Positions 40,246 through 49,351 of a DNA stretch of 64,000 nt are shown here, one piece after another. Source of the DNA: Enterobacter sp. BIGb0383 (GTDB lineage Bacteria > Pseudomonadota > Gammaproteobacteria > Enterobacterales > Enterobacteriaceae). A program made the position numbers and the translations under genes. The notes beneath the pieces were generated by a model, which did no database searches, had not been told where the DNA came from, and was given only the letters and a program-made list of their open reading frames with translations. Positions within the stretch are counted from its first letter, which is position 1. Each line of letters begins with the position of its first letter. The DNA lies in the NCBI RefSeq assembly GCF_003751845.1, contig NZ_RJKQ01000001.1:1426001-1490000 (forward strand), in the 5' to 3' direction.

Positions 40246-41280
40246 ATGGATACTTTCCAGAAAGATATCGATGACAGGGCGAACCTTACCCTGTCGAACC
40301 GGTTTGAACTTTTGCTGTTCCGTCTTGGTACGTCTGCGCACTCTGAGAAGTCCGAGCTGTTTGGCATTAACGTGTTTAAGCTGCGTGAAATTGTTCCGAT
40401 GCCGGTCTTTACTAAACCCGCGGGTATCAAGTCTCCGCTGATGGGTATGGTCAATATTCGCGACCAGATTATCCCGGTTATCGATCTCGCTGCCGTCGCC
40501 GGCTGTACGCCGAGCACCGGCCTGAATATTCTGCTGATCACCGAATATGCCCGCAGCGTACAGGCCTTTGCGGTGGAGTCGGTGGACAATATTATTCGCC
40601 TCGACTGGAAGCAGGTTCATACGGCAGAGAAAGCCGTAAACGGCCACTACATCACCAGTATTGCCTGTCTCGATGAAGACAAAGACAGCAACAACCTGGC
40701 CCTGGTACTGGACGTGGAACAGATCCTCTATGACATTACCCCGGAAGATCACGATCTGCATGCCAAGAACCTGAAAACCAACAAATTCAACATCAAGCCG
40801 GGTGCGGTAGCCATTGTTGCCGAAGACTCCAAAGTGGCGCGTTCGATGCTGGAAAAAGGCCTTGAGGCGATGGAGATCCCTGCTCAACTGCATATTACCG
40901 GTAAAGAAGCCTGGGAGAAGATTGAGCTGCTGGCTGCCGAAGCCCAGGCGGAAGGCGTGCCGATTTCCGACAAAATCTCGCTGGTGCTGACCGACCTGGA
41001 GATGCCGGAGATGGACGGCTTTACGCTGACCCGTAAGATCAAAACCGATCCGCGTCTGAAAAAGCTGCCGGTGATTATTCACTCTTCCCTGTCGGGTAAT
41101 GCCAACGAAGACCACGTGCGTAAAGTGCAGGCCGATGGCTACGTGGCAAAGTTTGAGGTCAACGAGCTGTCATCCGTGATCCAGGAAGTGCTGGAGCGCG
41201 TCGCCAACAATGTTCAGGGCCCGCTGATTAGCCGTCAGCGCCAGGAGTCGAAAGCCCTGCCGGTGAGCAAGTCGTCATAA
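40246..41280 (+). CDS. cheV: Chemotaxis coupling protein CheV
   Basis: 344 aa starting at ATG 40246 (MDTFQKDIDDRANL), with GAGGG upstream; longer starts lack support. A CheW-like domain (about residues 20-170; ELFGINVFKLREIV, GMVNIRDQIIPVIDL) is followed by a receiver domain (about 185-320) with acidic pocket VAEDSKVARSM, phospho-acceptor Asp in LVLTDLEMPEMDGF, and switch Lys in YVAKFEV. It couples chemoreceptors to CheA with adaptation by phosphorylation. E. coli K-12 has no CheV; here it is paired with a chemoreceptor gene. Confidence 0.94.
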   Translation: MDTFQKDIDDRANLTLSNRFELLLFRLGTSAHSEKSELFGINVFKLREIVPMPVFTKPAGIKSPLMGMVNIRDQIIPVIDLAAVAGCTPSTGLNILLITEYARSVQAFAVESVDNIIRLDWKQVHTAEKAVNGHYITSIACLDEDKDSNNLALVLDVEQILYDITPEDHDLHAKNLKTNKFNIKPGAVAIVAEDSKVARSMLEKGLEAMEIPAQLHITGKEAWEKIELLAAEAQAEGVPISDKISLVLTDLEMPEMDGFTLTRKIKTDPRLKKLPVIIHSSLSGNANEDHVRKVQADGYVAKFEVNELSSVIQEVLERVANNVQGPLISRQRQESKALPVSKSS

Positions 41281-41289
41281 TAAGAACAC

Positions 41290-41320
41290 GCCGCGAGCCT
41301 GAGAGTCGCGGCATTTTTTT
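41290..41320 (+). terminator. cheV terminator
   Basis: GCCGCGA (41290-41296) pairs with TCGCGGC (41306-41312), followed by A and a seven-T run. The chemoreceptor gene beyond therefore likely has its own promoter. Confidence 0.88.
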
Positions 41321-41469
41321 ATGGAAGAGAAAACACTCCCGGGCTGACAGTATGCCTGTTCTCTCTTTCATGCTTTTCCGCATCACATAACAACCCATAT
41401 CTCCCGTCGATCCTCTGGGCTATCGCGCGGGAAAAGCTCTAACCGAAGGATAATTATCAAAGGAATACC

Positions 41470-43104
41470 ATGAACTTTTTAACAAAGATTAAACTCAGCA
41501 CAATGCTTGTAACCGGTTTCACGACGGTTATTGTCATCGGCCTGCTGGTCGCGGCCCTGGGCCGTTCGCACCTGGTCGACCTGGGTGGCGACATTCAATC
41601 CCTCTCGGAAAAAAACCTCGCCAGCCTGATCCTGATTCAGGATGCGAAGAGCGGTTTTGATTCCGTCGCCCGCTCGGTACGCAATATCGGCCTGTCCGAC
41701 GACCGCAGCCGTATCCAGCAGGAAAAGACGCTGATCGACCAGCAAATCGCCCGCAATACCGACACCCTGGCAAAGCTGTATGAAATCCTCGATACGCCCG
41801 CCACCCGCGACCAGCTGGAAAGTCTGACCAAAGCGCGCCCGCCCTACCGCGACGCGGTGAATAAAGCGGTCACCCTTGGCGTGTCCGAAAACCCGGACGA
41901 TCGTGCCGAAGCCCTGCGAATCATGGTCAATGAGATGCAGACCACCCAGGCCCCGGTGTTCGCCGCCCTGGACAGCATGACCGAACTGCAGAAAAAGTTA
42001 ACCCTTGAGGTGACCACCAGCGCCATGGAAGAAGCCCGCGCAGACGGCGCGATGCTGCTGTGGATTGCCGCCCTGGGTGCGCTGGTCGGCGTCATTGTCT
42101 CCTTCCTGATCACCCGCACGATTAAAAGCCAGATTGGCGGCGAGCCTTCCTACGCCGCCGAAGTGGCCCGTCAGGTTGCCGAAGGAAATCTGGCCGTAGC
42201 CGTGGATCTGCGCCCGGGCGATGAGCACAGCGTGCTGGCCGCGATGAACAGTATGCGTAAGAGCCTGAGCAATATAGTTGAACAGGTTCGTCATAGCAGC
42301 GAATCCATTGCCACCGGCGCCAGCGAAATTGCCGCCGGCAGCACCGACCTGAGCCAGCGTACGGAAGAGCAGGCCGCCAGCCTGCAGCAGACCGCCGCCT
42401 CAATGGAAGAGATGAGCCAGACCGTTCAGCAGAATACCGATACGGTGCGCAGCGCCAGTGCGCTTGCAAAAACCACCAGCGAGACCGCAGCCAAAGGCGG
42501 TAAAGCGGTCGGTAATATCGTGGTCACCATGAAAGAGATCACCGATAGCTCGAACAAAATCGGCGACATTATCAGCGTCATCGACGGCATCGCTTTCCAG
42601 ACCAACATCCTGGCACTGAACGCCGCCGTTGAAGCCGCCCGCGCCGGTGAGCAGGGTCGTGGCTTCGCGGTGGTAGCAGGTGAAGTTCGCTCGCTGGCGC
42701 AGCGTTCTGCTTCCGCCGCCAAAGAGATTAAAGAGCTGATTAACCACAGCGTTGAGAAAGTCGAAACCGGTTCTGCGCTGGTGACCGACGCCGGTAGCAC
42801 TATCGATGAACTGGTACGCCAGGCCCACCAGGTCGCCGTGCTGATCGGCGAAATCGGCGTCACCACCCAGGAACAGTCGGCCGGTATTTCGCAGATCCAC
42901 GATGCGGTCAACCAGCTGGATCAGGTCACCCAGCAGAACGCCGCTCTGGTGGAAGAGTCTGCTTCCGCCTCCGATAGCCTGAGCGATCAGGCTGCCCATC
43001 TGGTGGAACTGATGAAAGCCTTTGTCGTTGAAGGTTCGGCGTCGCGGCCAGCTCGCGCCACGGACATGAAGCGACCTTCCCTGTCGCCATCAACCTCCTG
43101 GTAA
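41470..43104 (+). CDS. Methyl-accepting chemotaxis protein, Tar/Tsr-like architecture
   Basis: 544 aa. TM1 is about residues 12-30 ([19 protein letters not shown]). A four-helix-bundle periplasmic sensor follows to about 190, then TM2 ([20 protein letters not shown]), a HAMP domain, and a cytoplasmic signalling coiled coil with methylation-helix segment [18 protein letters not shown]. The hairpin tip is [20 protein letters not shown]. The tail ends SPSTSW, without the NWETF-type CheR/CheB tether of Tar and Tsr, so adaptation probably depends on high-abundance receptors. The ligand cannot be told. AAAGGA precedes the start. Confidence 0.93.
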   Translation: MNFLTKIKLSTMLVTGFTTVIVIGLLVAALGRSHLVDLGGDIQSLSEKNLASLILIQDAKSGFDSVARSVRNIGLSDDRSRIQQEKTLIDQQIARNTDTLAKLYEILDTPATRDQLESLTKARPPYRDAVNKAVTLGVSENPDDRAEALRIMVNEMQTTQAPVFAALDSMTELQKKLTLEVTTSAMEEARADGAMLLWIAALGALVGVIVSFLITRTIKSQIGGEPSYAAEVARQVAEGNLAVAVDLRPGDEHSVLAAMNSMRKSLSNIVEQVRHSSESIATGASEIAAGSTDLSQRTEEQAASLQQTAASMEEMSQTVQQNTDTVRSASALAKTTSETAAKGGKAVGNIVVTMKEITDSSNKIGDIISVIDGIAFQTNILALNAAVEAARAGEQGRGFAVVAGEVRSLAQRSASAAKEIKELINHSVEKVETGSALVTDAGSTIDELVRQAHQVAVLIGEIGVTTQEQSAGISQIHDAVNQLDQVTQQNAALVEESASASDSLSDQAAHLVELMKAFVVEGSASRPARATDMKRPSLSPSTSW

Positions 43105-43110
43105 CAACGA

Positions 43111-43140
43111 AAAAGGCCTCTGTCGAAACAGAGGCCTTTT
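43111..43140. terminator. Bidirectional terminator between the chemoreceptor and phosphatase genes
   Basis: AAAAGGCCTCTG (43111-43122) and CAGAGGCCTTTT (43129-43140) form a perfect 12-bp stem with A/T tails on both sides, between convergent genes. Confidence 0.93.
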
Positions 43141-43159
43141 TATCCTGCAAAGCTCGCGT

Positions 43160-44764
43160 TTACGGCGTCACTTTCTCAACGGACGATCCTTCCAGCGCCG
43201 CCTTCACAACGCGAAAGACATCGGTATTGTCGATATACTTCCCGTCATTCAGACCCACATATTTCGCGTAGCCTGCGTCGGTGCCGTGCACGCGCGAAGC
43301 GAAGGCGTCAGCGCCTGCGCCTTTCGCCCACAGCGGAACCAGCGCGTTAGAGTGGTTGCCGGTCGGACGGAAGGAGATACCCGGCATCTGGCCTTTACCT
43401 TTGTTGGTCACGGCTTCAAACGCGGTTTTCTGCGCGTCCGGGCCCATCGGCATGCCGTTATCGTGGTCGGTGGTGACGATCAGCAGGGTTTCATCCCAGC
43501 TGCTGTTTTTCTCTACCCACTCGATAACCGACGACACCGCGTTGTTAAAATCAGCGGTCTCTTCAATCAGACGACCATATTCCACGCCCACGCAGTTAGG
43601 GTTATAGGAGTTACCCCAGTCGCCTTTGCCGGTACAGGCATTGCTGGTATGCGCGGACCAGTCGGTCGCGCCGCCTTCAACCATCACAAAGAAGCCGTTG
43701 GTATTTTTGCTCAGGTGCTGAATCGCACCCTCGGTCATGGTTTTCAGCGTCGGGACAGTGCGGATATACGCATCGCCGGAAGGCGTGGCCGCATCTTTAC
43801 CGACGATGGCCGCCTGGCGTCCCTGCTGCAGAGTGCCGTTCGGCGCCACGTTCGGAGAACCCAGCAGCGGGCCTTCATAGCGCAGAGAGCCGCTTGCCAG
43901 TTGGGTAAACTCATCCGTGCTGCGGATCACTTTCCACGGCTGGCTGCCTCCGGCCGGGGTCAGTTTGCCGGAGGTCAGCGCATCCGCTTCCGCTTTGGCC
44001 AGATAGGTATATGAGTCATCGCCACAGCCTGCGGCAGACTCATCCTTCGCCAGCTTGCCGCACTCGGTGCCGTTCGAGTTAAAGCCCGGCAGACCGGTGC
44101 CCATAATCAGATCCAGCTTGCCGGACGTCAGCATCTGGTGGGAGATAGCATGGTAATCGTTGCGGGATGCGTTCTGTGCGCCGTATGCAGCAGGCGTTGC
44201 GTGAGAGAACGGTACGCTGGTGACCACACCGGTCGCTTTACCCTGCTCTTTCGCGACGAGGGTAACAAAGCTGACCGGTTTGCCGTTGTTGTCGACGTTA
44301 ATGGCGTTGTTATAGGTCTTGGTGCCGGAGGCCAGGGCGGTACCGGCGGCAGCGCTGTCGGTCGGGTCCGTTGCCAGATACGCATAGCCTTTAAACGGCA
44401 GGTCTTTATCCGCGTTCGGGGCGGTATCCCAGGCCTTCTGCGGATCGTAATTCACTAATGACTCGGCGCTGTGGGTCGCTTTTTTCGACGCGTTCAGCGG
44501 ATAGGTCGTCATGGCATATTTTACCGGGAACCCGGCGTACGGCGTGTGCTCGCGGCCGCCATACTGCCAGTCGGCCGTTGCGTCCCAGGCTCCCCAACCC
44601 GCCCCGTCGTTGATCATCACAATCACGTTTTTGGCTTTGACCTCGGCTGCCGTTGCCACAGAAGGCACGGCCGCAGCCATACCGGCGAAGGACAAGATGC
44701 AGAGGGCTAAATGGCTTTTACGAAACAGAGCGGAAGCGTTCAGCGCGGGGCGTTGACGGGTCAT
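43160..44764 (-). CDS. Secreted alkaline phosphatase (PhoA superfamily)
   Basis: 534 aa from ATG 44764 (MTRQRPALNASALF), which has GGAG upstream. The signal peptide ends ...VPSVATAA|EVKAK. Metal and catalytic residues of the alkaline phosphatase family are all visible: Asp in VIVMINDGAGW, nucleophile Ser in TDPTDSAAAGTALASGTKTY, Asp/His in GGATDWSAH, Asp-His in VTTDHDNG, and His in TGNHSNALVPLWAKG. It is longer than E. coli PhoA (471) and a distinct subfamily. It releases phosphate from monoesters in the periplasm or medium. A Pho-box-like sequence lies about 90 bp upstream. Confidence 0.92.
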   Translation of the reverse strand: MTRQRPALNASALFRKSHLALCILSFAGMAAAVPSVATAAEVKAKNVIVMINDGAGWGAWDATADWQYGGREHTPYAGFPVKYAMTTYPLNASKKATHSAESLVNYDPQKAWDTAPNADKDLPFKGYAYLATDPTDSAAAGTALASGTKTYNNAINVDNNGKPVSFVTLVAKEQGKATGVVTSVPFSHATPAAYGAQNASRNDYHAISHQMLTSGKLDLIMGTGLPGFNSNGTECGKLAKDESAAGCGDDSYTYLAKAEADALTSGKLTPAGGSQPWKVIRSTDEFTQLASGSLRYEGPLLGSPNVAPNGTLQQGRQAAIVGKDAATPSGDAYIRTVPTLKTMTEGAIQHLSKNTNGFFVMVEGGATDWSAHTSNACTGKGDWGNSYNPNCVGVEYGRLIEETADFNNAVSSVIEWVEKNSSWDETLLIVTTDHDNGMPMGPDAQKTAFEAVTNKGKGQMPGISFRPTGNHSNALVPLWAKGAGADAFASRVHGTDAGYAKYVGLNDGKYIDNTDVFRVVKAALEGSSVEKVTP

Positions 44765-44855
44765 ACTAATTCTCCATTGGTTTAAAATAACATTAATTAT
44801 TTTCAAATCATTTCAAATTGTTGGGCTTTGTTTCGTTTAAGTATTGAGGAGTTGC

Positions 44856-44873
44856 ATGACAAATTAATGACAG
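44856..44873 (-). promoter_or_regulatory. Candidate Pho box (PhoB site) for the alkaline phosphatase
   Basis: Read on the minus strand the sequence is CTGTCATTAATTTGTCAT: two direct TGTCAT repeats 11 bp apart, as in the CTGTCAT-N4-CTGTCAT Pho box. It lies about 92 bp before the start codon in an AT-rich leader; TACTTA further on could serve as the -10. Confidence 0.72.
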
Positions 44874-44899
44874 AGAACAACGTGGATTCGGGGCGAGGT

Positions 44900-44921
44900 G
44901 CCTCCCGCCTGCGCGGGAGGC
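44900..44921 (-). terminator. Hairpin after the TonB-receptor gene
   Basis: GCCTCCCGC (44900-44908) and GCGGGAGGC (44913-44921) form a perfect stem with a 4-nt loop, just past the receptor stop codon. No T-run follows, so it could be a weak terminator or stabilising hairpin. Confidence 0.6.
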
Positions 44922-44927
44922 GGTTAC

Positions 44928-46892
44928 TTAAAATTTATACTCAACGCCGAGCCAGTAGTTGCGGCCTTCTTCGATAAAACCTTCCGTGTAAGCGTAGCGG
45001 GTATCGAACAGATTATTCACCGAAGCATTGACGCTAAACCCATGCCCGATGCGGTAATCTGTCCGCAGATGGGTAAGGGCAAAGCCCGCCGCCTTTTGCG
45101 TGCCATTCGTATTACTGTAGCTGGAAGAGCGCGCCTCTTCCGACAGGGTCACACTCAGCGGATCCCAGGGCTTAAAGGTCATCCAGGCCGTCAGGGTTTG
45201 CGTCGGCAGACCGGTGATTTTTCCCACGTCGCTGCGTTTAGGGTCGGCATGGATCAGGCCATAGCTCAGCCCCACATCCAGCATGTCGCTCAGTTCCCCC
45301 TTCAGTCCCACGTCAAGACCGCTGTAATCCACCCGGCCCGTGTTCTGATTTTGTACCGTGAAGGCATCAATATTCTGCGACCTGATCGCATCGCCGACAC
45401 GGTTATAGTAAGCGCCAATCTCATAGCCCCAGTGGCGACCGAGAGTACCATTCCAGGTCAGATTGAGGATCTTCGCACGTTCGGGCTTGAGCGCAGGGTT
45501 AACCCGTGCAACCTGATTCGACGCCGGTCTGGACGTGGTGTAACGCTCTTTCAGGGTCGGGAACCGGGTTTTGTCGGACAAGGAGAGCGCCAGCGTATCC
45601 TCATTGTCGAAATGGTATTTGGTCATCACCTGCCAGTTAAACGCCGTCGGGCTATTATCGTCATAGCGGGTGACGGTGCCGTTGCTCTCATACTTCAGCC
45701 CTTCCCGACTGTCGCGTTGGTCGAAGCTGATACCGGCCACCACGTCCAGGTTATCGGCCGCGGCCCACTGGTATTCGCTGGCCAATGACCAGGTCCGGTC
45801 TTTATAGAGGTCGAATGGCGCGTTGACCGCCTTTTTTTCCCGATGAACATCATCTTTCCAGTTTACGGCAAACGACAGGACATCGCTTTCGCGCACATCT
45901 GCGGATAACTGCAGACCGCCACCCTGGCTGTAAGCAGAATAGTAGCTGTAGTCTCCGATCTTATTTTTAAGACCGGCCAGCGAGTTATACAGCATCAGCG
46001 TGTTTTTGAAGGTGTCGTGATAGAGTCGGCTCTTCAGGGTCAGGCCTTCACCAATATGGGTGATGCCCTGGTAGTAATAGCTCTCTTTATCATACTGGGG
46101 CCACTGCCAGTAGCGCGCACCCTGAAGGGTCCCGGAATAAGGCGGGTTATCTTTCTGACCATCCTGATTGATATAGGTGAACGTATACTCATCGTTGGCG
46201 CGAGGGGTAAAACCCACCTTCACAACGCCGTGCTTATCATCTGCAGAGGAGTTGATCATTCTGCGGTTTTGCCCGGCAATCTCATTATTCACCCCGCCCG
46301 GCAGGCCGAGAAAATCCTGTTTCAATCGGCTACCGCTCAGTTGGATATAGCCCAGATCGTTGCTCGCACCGAAAGAGGCATGCCCGTCCCAGGCATTATG
46401 CTTCCCACCGCTCCAGCCCTGCCGGTAGCCGATGCTGGCCTCCAGCGGCTGGGACAGTTTCCGGGTGGTGATATTGATAGCCCCGCCCATCTGGTTCGGC
46501 CCCTGCAGCAGCGACGAATAGCCTTTCGACACTTCCACAGACTCAATATCAGAGGTCAGGAAACGCCCTAAATCCAGGTTGCCATCGTAGGGTGTATATA
46601 TCGGCACGCCGTCAAAAAAGACGGGAACCTGACGGCTATCAAATCCGCGAACTCTGACCTGCAGCTCATTGCGCCCGCCGGACTTTTGCAACGTCACGCC
46701 CGGCACGACGCTCAGCGCCTGGGCGACATTTTGCTTATCCAGCGCTTTTATCGTTGTCTGACCGAGAATGGTCGTACTGGTGGTCACAGGACTTGACCAG
46801 ACGGTCATGGATTCGCCCTCCTGCGCGGCTATCGCCTGATGCGCAAATGCGAGTGACAAAGCGGTGCAAAGTAGCGTTTTCTTCGTTTTCAT
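44928..46892 (-). CDS. TonB-dependent outer-membrane receptor of the ModE-type operon
   Basis: 654 aa from ATG 46892 (MKTKKTLLCTALSLAFAH), preceded at 9 bp by AGGGA; an ATG three codons earlier sits too close to it. Signal peptide ends ...AIAA|QEG. The TonB box is ESMTVWSS. The plug domain includes ALSVVPGVTLQKSGG, VRVRGFDSRQVPVFFDGVPI and GPNQMGGAINITT. A 22-strand barrel follows, with terminal YWLGVEYKF ending in Phe. It imports a ligand at the expense of proton-motive force. The co-operonic ABC transporter and ModE-like operator suggest a molybdate/tungstate-linked ligand, possibly chelated; by sequence alone an iron or other chelate remains possible. Confidence 0.9.
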   Translation of the reverse strand: MKTKKTLLCTALSLAFAHQAIAAQEGESMTVWSSPVTTSTTILGQTTIKALDKQNVAQALSVVPGVTLQKSGGRNELQVRVRGFDSRQVPVFFDGVPIYTPYDGNLDLGRFLTSDIESVEVSKGYSSLLQGPNQMGGAINITTRKLSQPLEASIGYRQGWSGGKHNAWDGHASFGASNDLGYIQLSGSRLKQDFLGLPGGVNNEIAGQNRRMINSSADDKHGVVKVGFTPRANDEYTFTYINQDGQKDNPPYSGTLQGARYWQWPQYDKESYYYQGITHIGEGLTLKSRLYHDTFKNTLMLYNSLAGLKNKIGDYSYYSAYSQGGGLQLSADVRESDVLSFAVNWKDDVHREKKAVNAPFDLYKDRTWSLASEYQWAAADNLDVVAGISFDQRDSREGLKYESNGTVTRYDDNSPTAFNWQVMTKYHFDNEDTLALSLSDKTRFPTLKERYTTSRPASNQVARVNPALKPERAKILNLTWNGTLGRHWGYEIGAYYNRVGDAIRSQNIDAFTVQNQNTGRVDYSGLDVGLKGELSDMLDVGLSYGLIHADPKRSDVGKITGLPTQTLTAWMTFKPWDPLSVTLSEEARSSSYSNTNGTQKAAGFALTHLRTDYRIGHGFSVNASVNNLFDTRYAYTEGFIEEGRNYWLGVEYKF

Positions 46893-46916
46893 AATGATCA
46901 TTCCCTGTTGTTAGCG

Positions 46917-47774
46917 TTATATTCCCTGCCCGTCCGGCGCAAGGTGGACCTTAATATCCGCCGGGGAGGCGTAGTAGGGAGCGGAGGTAATAAACAGTTC
47001 AATACCGCAGTGGAGATAGCTTTCCAGCGAGTCGAGCGTAATCCCGCCGGTCAGCGCCAGCGTACATCCCGGTGCCAGAGAAGGCGCAATCACCGCGATC
47101 TCTGCCGCCTGGTCCGGCGAAAATTTGTCAAGCTGGAGTACGTCAGGAGCGGCCTGCAGCGCAGCGCGTGCCTCATCCGGCGTATCCGCCTCAACGACGA
47201 TCTTTTTTTCCGGCGCCTGGCGGCGCAGCAGAGCGAGGGTTTCCTGCCAGCCGGTACAGGGCTGAAGAAAACGCCGATGGTTGGCGAACAGCAGCACCGT
47301 TTCCGCAGAGCCGCCACGGTGCATCATCCCGCCGGCGGCAATCACCGCCTGGGTCGCCAGAGCCCGGGTTCCGGGGATAAGTTTGCGGGTACAGGCAATC
47401 TGCCCGGCGGGATAGTGGGCGTGCAGCCGTTCGAGCATGCGGGCGAGGTAGCCGGAGACGCCGCAGCTCCACTCCAGCACGTTCTGCACGGCTTTCCATC
47501 CCTGATGCAACGCAGCCGCCGGACCGCTGGCGCTGAGCAGCAGCTGGCCCGCCACCGCACGTTCGCCGTCCTGTATCTGCACCTCAACCTTCAGCCCGAG
47601 CGAAAGCAGCATCTGTCGGGCGATAGCGATACCGCTGACGCATCCTCCCTGCCGGTGATAAAACCCCATCGTGCCGGGCAGCGCACCAATGCCCAGCGCC
47701 CGCGTGGTGAGATCGCCACCCTGAATATCCTCCAGCAGCCACGCATCCGTCTGGGCCTGAGAGATAAAAATCAT
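46917..47774 (-). CDS. modD: ModD, NadC-like phosphoribosyltransferase-family protein
   Basis: 285 aa from ATG 47774 (MIFISQAQTDAWLLEDI), which overlaps the methyltransferase stop by 4 bp. The fold is that of quinolinate phosphoribosyltransferase: LLEDIQGGDLTTRAL at the N-terminus, CTRKLIPGTRALATQAV in the NadC 'TRKT-PGLR' position, GGGMxHR-like AAGGMMHRGGSAE, and C-terminal TLALTGGITLDSLESY. This is the ModD family, found with molybdate transport genes in several bacteria; its reaction is unknown. Its presence ties the operon to molybdenum independently of the operator. Confidence 0.88.
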   Translation of the reverse strand: MIFISQAQTDAWLLEDIQGGDLTTRALGIGALPGTMGFYHRQGGCVSGIAIARQMLLSLGLKVEVQIQDGERAVAGQLLLSASGPAAALHQGWKAVQNVLEWSCGVSGYLARMLERLHAHYPAGQIACTRKLIPGTRALATQAVIAAGGMMHRGGSAETVLLFANHRRFLQPCTGWQETLALLRRQAPEKKIVVEADTPDEARAALQAAPDVLQLDKFSPDQAAEIAVIAPSLAPGCTLALTGGITLDSLESYLHCGIELFITSAPYYASPADIKVHLAPDGQGI

Positions 47775-48583
47775 GATAGTTGCGCCTCCGGCACGCGGTC
47801 CCACCAAATCAGCGCCCAGTCGCGGCTGGCCGGTGCAATCGAGTCGGGATCCTGCTGTTGATACCAGCTCTGCAGCCGCGCACGCTCGTCATCGCTTAGC
47901 TCGCCCAGCGTCCAGCGAATATTCTCTTCAAAGCGGCTCCAGGTACTGTTGTCCTGCTGGCAGTTACGCCCGCGAATAAAGTCGACCCGGGCGCGGATCC
48001 CCATCTGATAGAGCACGTTCAGGGCATAAATATAATTAGGCAGTTCGGTCACTTCGCGTCCGACCACCCGCTGGATATCGGCGGAGACAAAGGAGGCATT
48101 AACCAGATGGGTGGTATAGACGCGCAGCCTCGCCTGACGGTTGAGTCGGGCCATCGCCTGGCGCATATCCGCGACCAGCGTCGACCGCGAAGCGACGGCA
48201 ATATCACAGCGGGGTATATCGTCCCAGGTCTGTTCCCATGCGCGCCGGACCCACTGAACGTGCGTGGCGCCCTGCTCTGCCGCACGCCGGGCAGCCACGT
48301 CAAGCATGCCCTGGCTGTAGTCCACGCCGTAGACGCTGCCGAGTTTATCCGCCAGCGCCAGGGCGACGGTTCCCGGTCCGCATCCCATATCAAACAGGGA
48401 GTCGGCACCCTGCAGATCAATCTTGCTCAGCAGTTGCAGCAAATAGCTGTCCTGCGGCAACGCGCAGTTATCCGCCATTTTTTCTGCCCGTTTATCCCAG
48501 TGCTCAGGGGATTTTTCCGTGCGTTTCGCCAGCGCCAGCTGCTGGCGATAGAGTTCGGCAAAGTTAATCTCATCAATAAGCAT
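47771..48583 (-). CDS. Class I SAM-dependent methyltransferase in the transport operon
   Basis: 270 aa. The SAM-binding motif DSLFDMGCGPGTVALALAD is near residue 58, with GVDYSQGMLDVA as motif II. The C-terminal half (RVYTTHLVNASFV, WTLGELSDDERARLQSWYQQ) is not one I can assign to a substrate. It sits between the ATPase gene (9 bp) and modD (4-bp overlap), so it belongs to the operon. It might modify an uptake ligand or chelator, or release it after import; this is inference. Confidence 0.85.
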   Translation of the reverse strand: MLIDEINFAELYRQQLALAKRTEKSPEHWDKRAEKMADNCALPQDSYLLQLLSKIDLQGADSLFDMGCGPGTVALALADKLGSVYGVDYSQGMLDVAARRAAEQGATHVQWVRRAWEQTWDDIPRCDIAVASRSTLVADMRQAMARLNRQARLRVYTTHLVNASFVSADIQRVVGREVTELPNYIYALNVLYQMGIRARVDFIRGRNCQQDNSTWSRFEENIRWTLGELSDDERARLQSWYQQQDPDSIAPASRDWALIWWDRVPEAQLS

Positions 48584-48592
48584 CGCAGTTCC

Positions 48593-49351
48593 TTATGGAG
48601 AAGCACCATAGAGGTGGTGGTGGATTTGCTCAGGCGTCACCTGGTAAAGCGCCGCCAGTCGTTCGGTATCCAGCTGGCTTTTCGGGTCGCCCTGCGTTAC
48701 CAGACCGTCCGGCTCGATACGCACGACGCTATCGGCTATCGCTCTGGCATGGAGAGGATGATGCGTCGCCATCAGCAGCGTCATCCCTGACTTTTTCAGC
48801 GTCTGCAGTCGGTCAAGAAGGCTGATTTGATGCCCGAAGTCGAGGCTGGATGCGGGTTCATCCAGCAGCAATACGCGCGGGCGCTGCACCAGAGCACGGG
48901 CGATCAGCACCAGCTGGCGCTCTCCCCCGCTCAGGGCATTCCACTGCCGGTTCGCCAGATGGTCGATGCCCAGCGCCTCCAGCTGTTGATACGCCTGGTC
49001 GCGTTCATGCTTACCGGGGATGGAAAATGCGCCCATTTGCGCTGCCAGCCCCATCAGGACGCTGTCGAGCACGCTAAAGGTAAATGCCCCGCTGTGCGCC
49101 TGAGGAACCCAGGCCAGAGCCGTGGCGCGCGCCCGGTCAGAGAGGCGGGAAAGCGGTGTGTCGTCGATCAGAATCTCGCCGTCTATCAGCGGCAGTACGC
49201 CGAGAATGGCGCGCATCAGGGTGGTTTTTCCGCTGCCGTTGCCGCCCAGCAGGCAGCAGATGCTCCCGGCACAAAGCGCAAAATTGATATCGCGCAGGAT
49301 GGGCTGTCCGCCATATCCCAGCGCGACCTGACGCACCCTTAGCCTGTTCAT
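48593..49351 (-). CDS. ABC transporter ATP-binding protein (FepC/BtuD/MolC type)
   Basis: 252 aa. Walker A GGNGSGKTTLMRAILG, Q-loop in AWVPQAHSG, signature LSGGERQLVLIARAL, Walker B VLLLDEPASSLD, H-loop His in MATHHPLHA: all intact. It energises the FecCD-type permease encoded just upstream, with which it overlaps by 4 bp. Transporters of this class carry siderophores, haem, B12 or, in Haemophilus MolBCA, molybdate/tungstate. Confidence 0.94.
   Translation of the reverse strand: MNRLRVRQVALGYGGQPILRDINFALCAGSICCLLGGNGSGKTTLMRAILGVLPLIDGEILIDDTPLSRLSDRARATALAWVPQAHSGAFTFSVLDSVLMGLAAQMGAFSIPGKHERDQAYQQLEALGIDHLANRQWNALSGGERQLVLIARALVQRPRVLLLDEPASSLDFGHQISLLDRLQTLKKSGMTLLMATHHPLHARAIADSVVRIEPDGLVTQGDPKSQLDTERLAALYQVTPEQIHHHLYGASP

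Noticed and set aside
41321-41469. Sigma-28 promoter for the chemoreceptor gene
   Set aside because: Only partial matches to GCCGATAA are present, none convincing.
44928-46892. Plain ferric-siderophore receptor operon
   Set aside because: Not excluded outright, but modD in the operon and the ModE-like operator, together with no Fur-box-like sequence noticed at the promoter, make molybdenum/tungsten the better reading.
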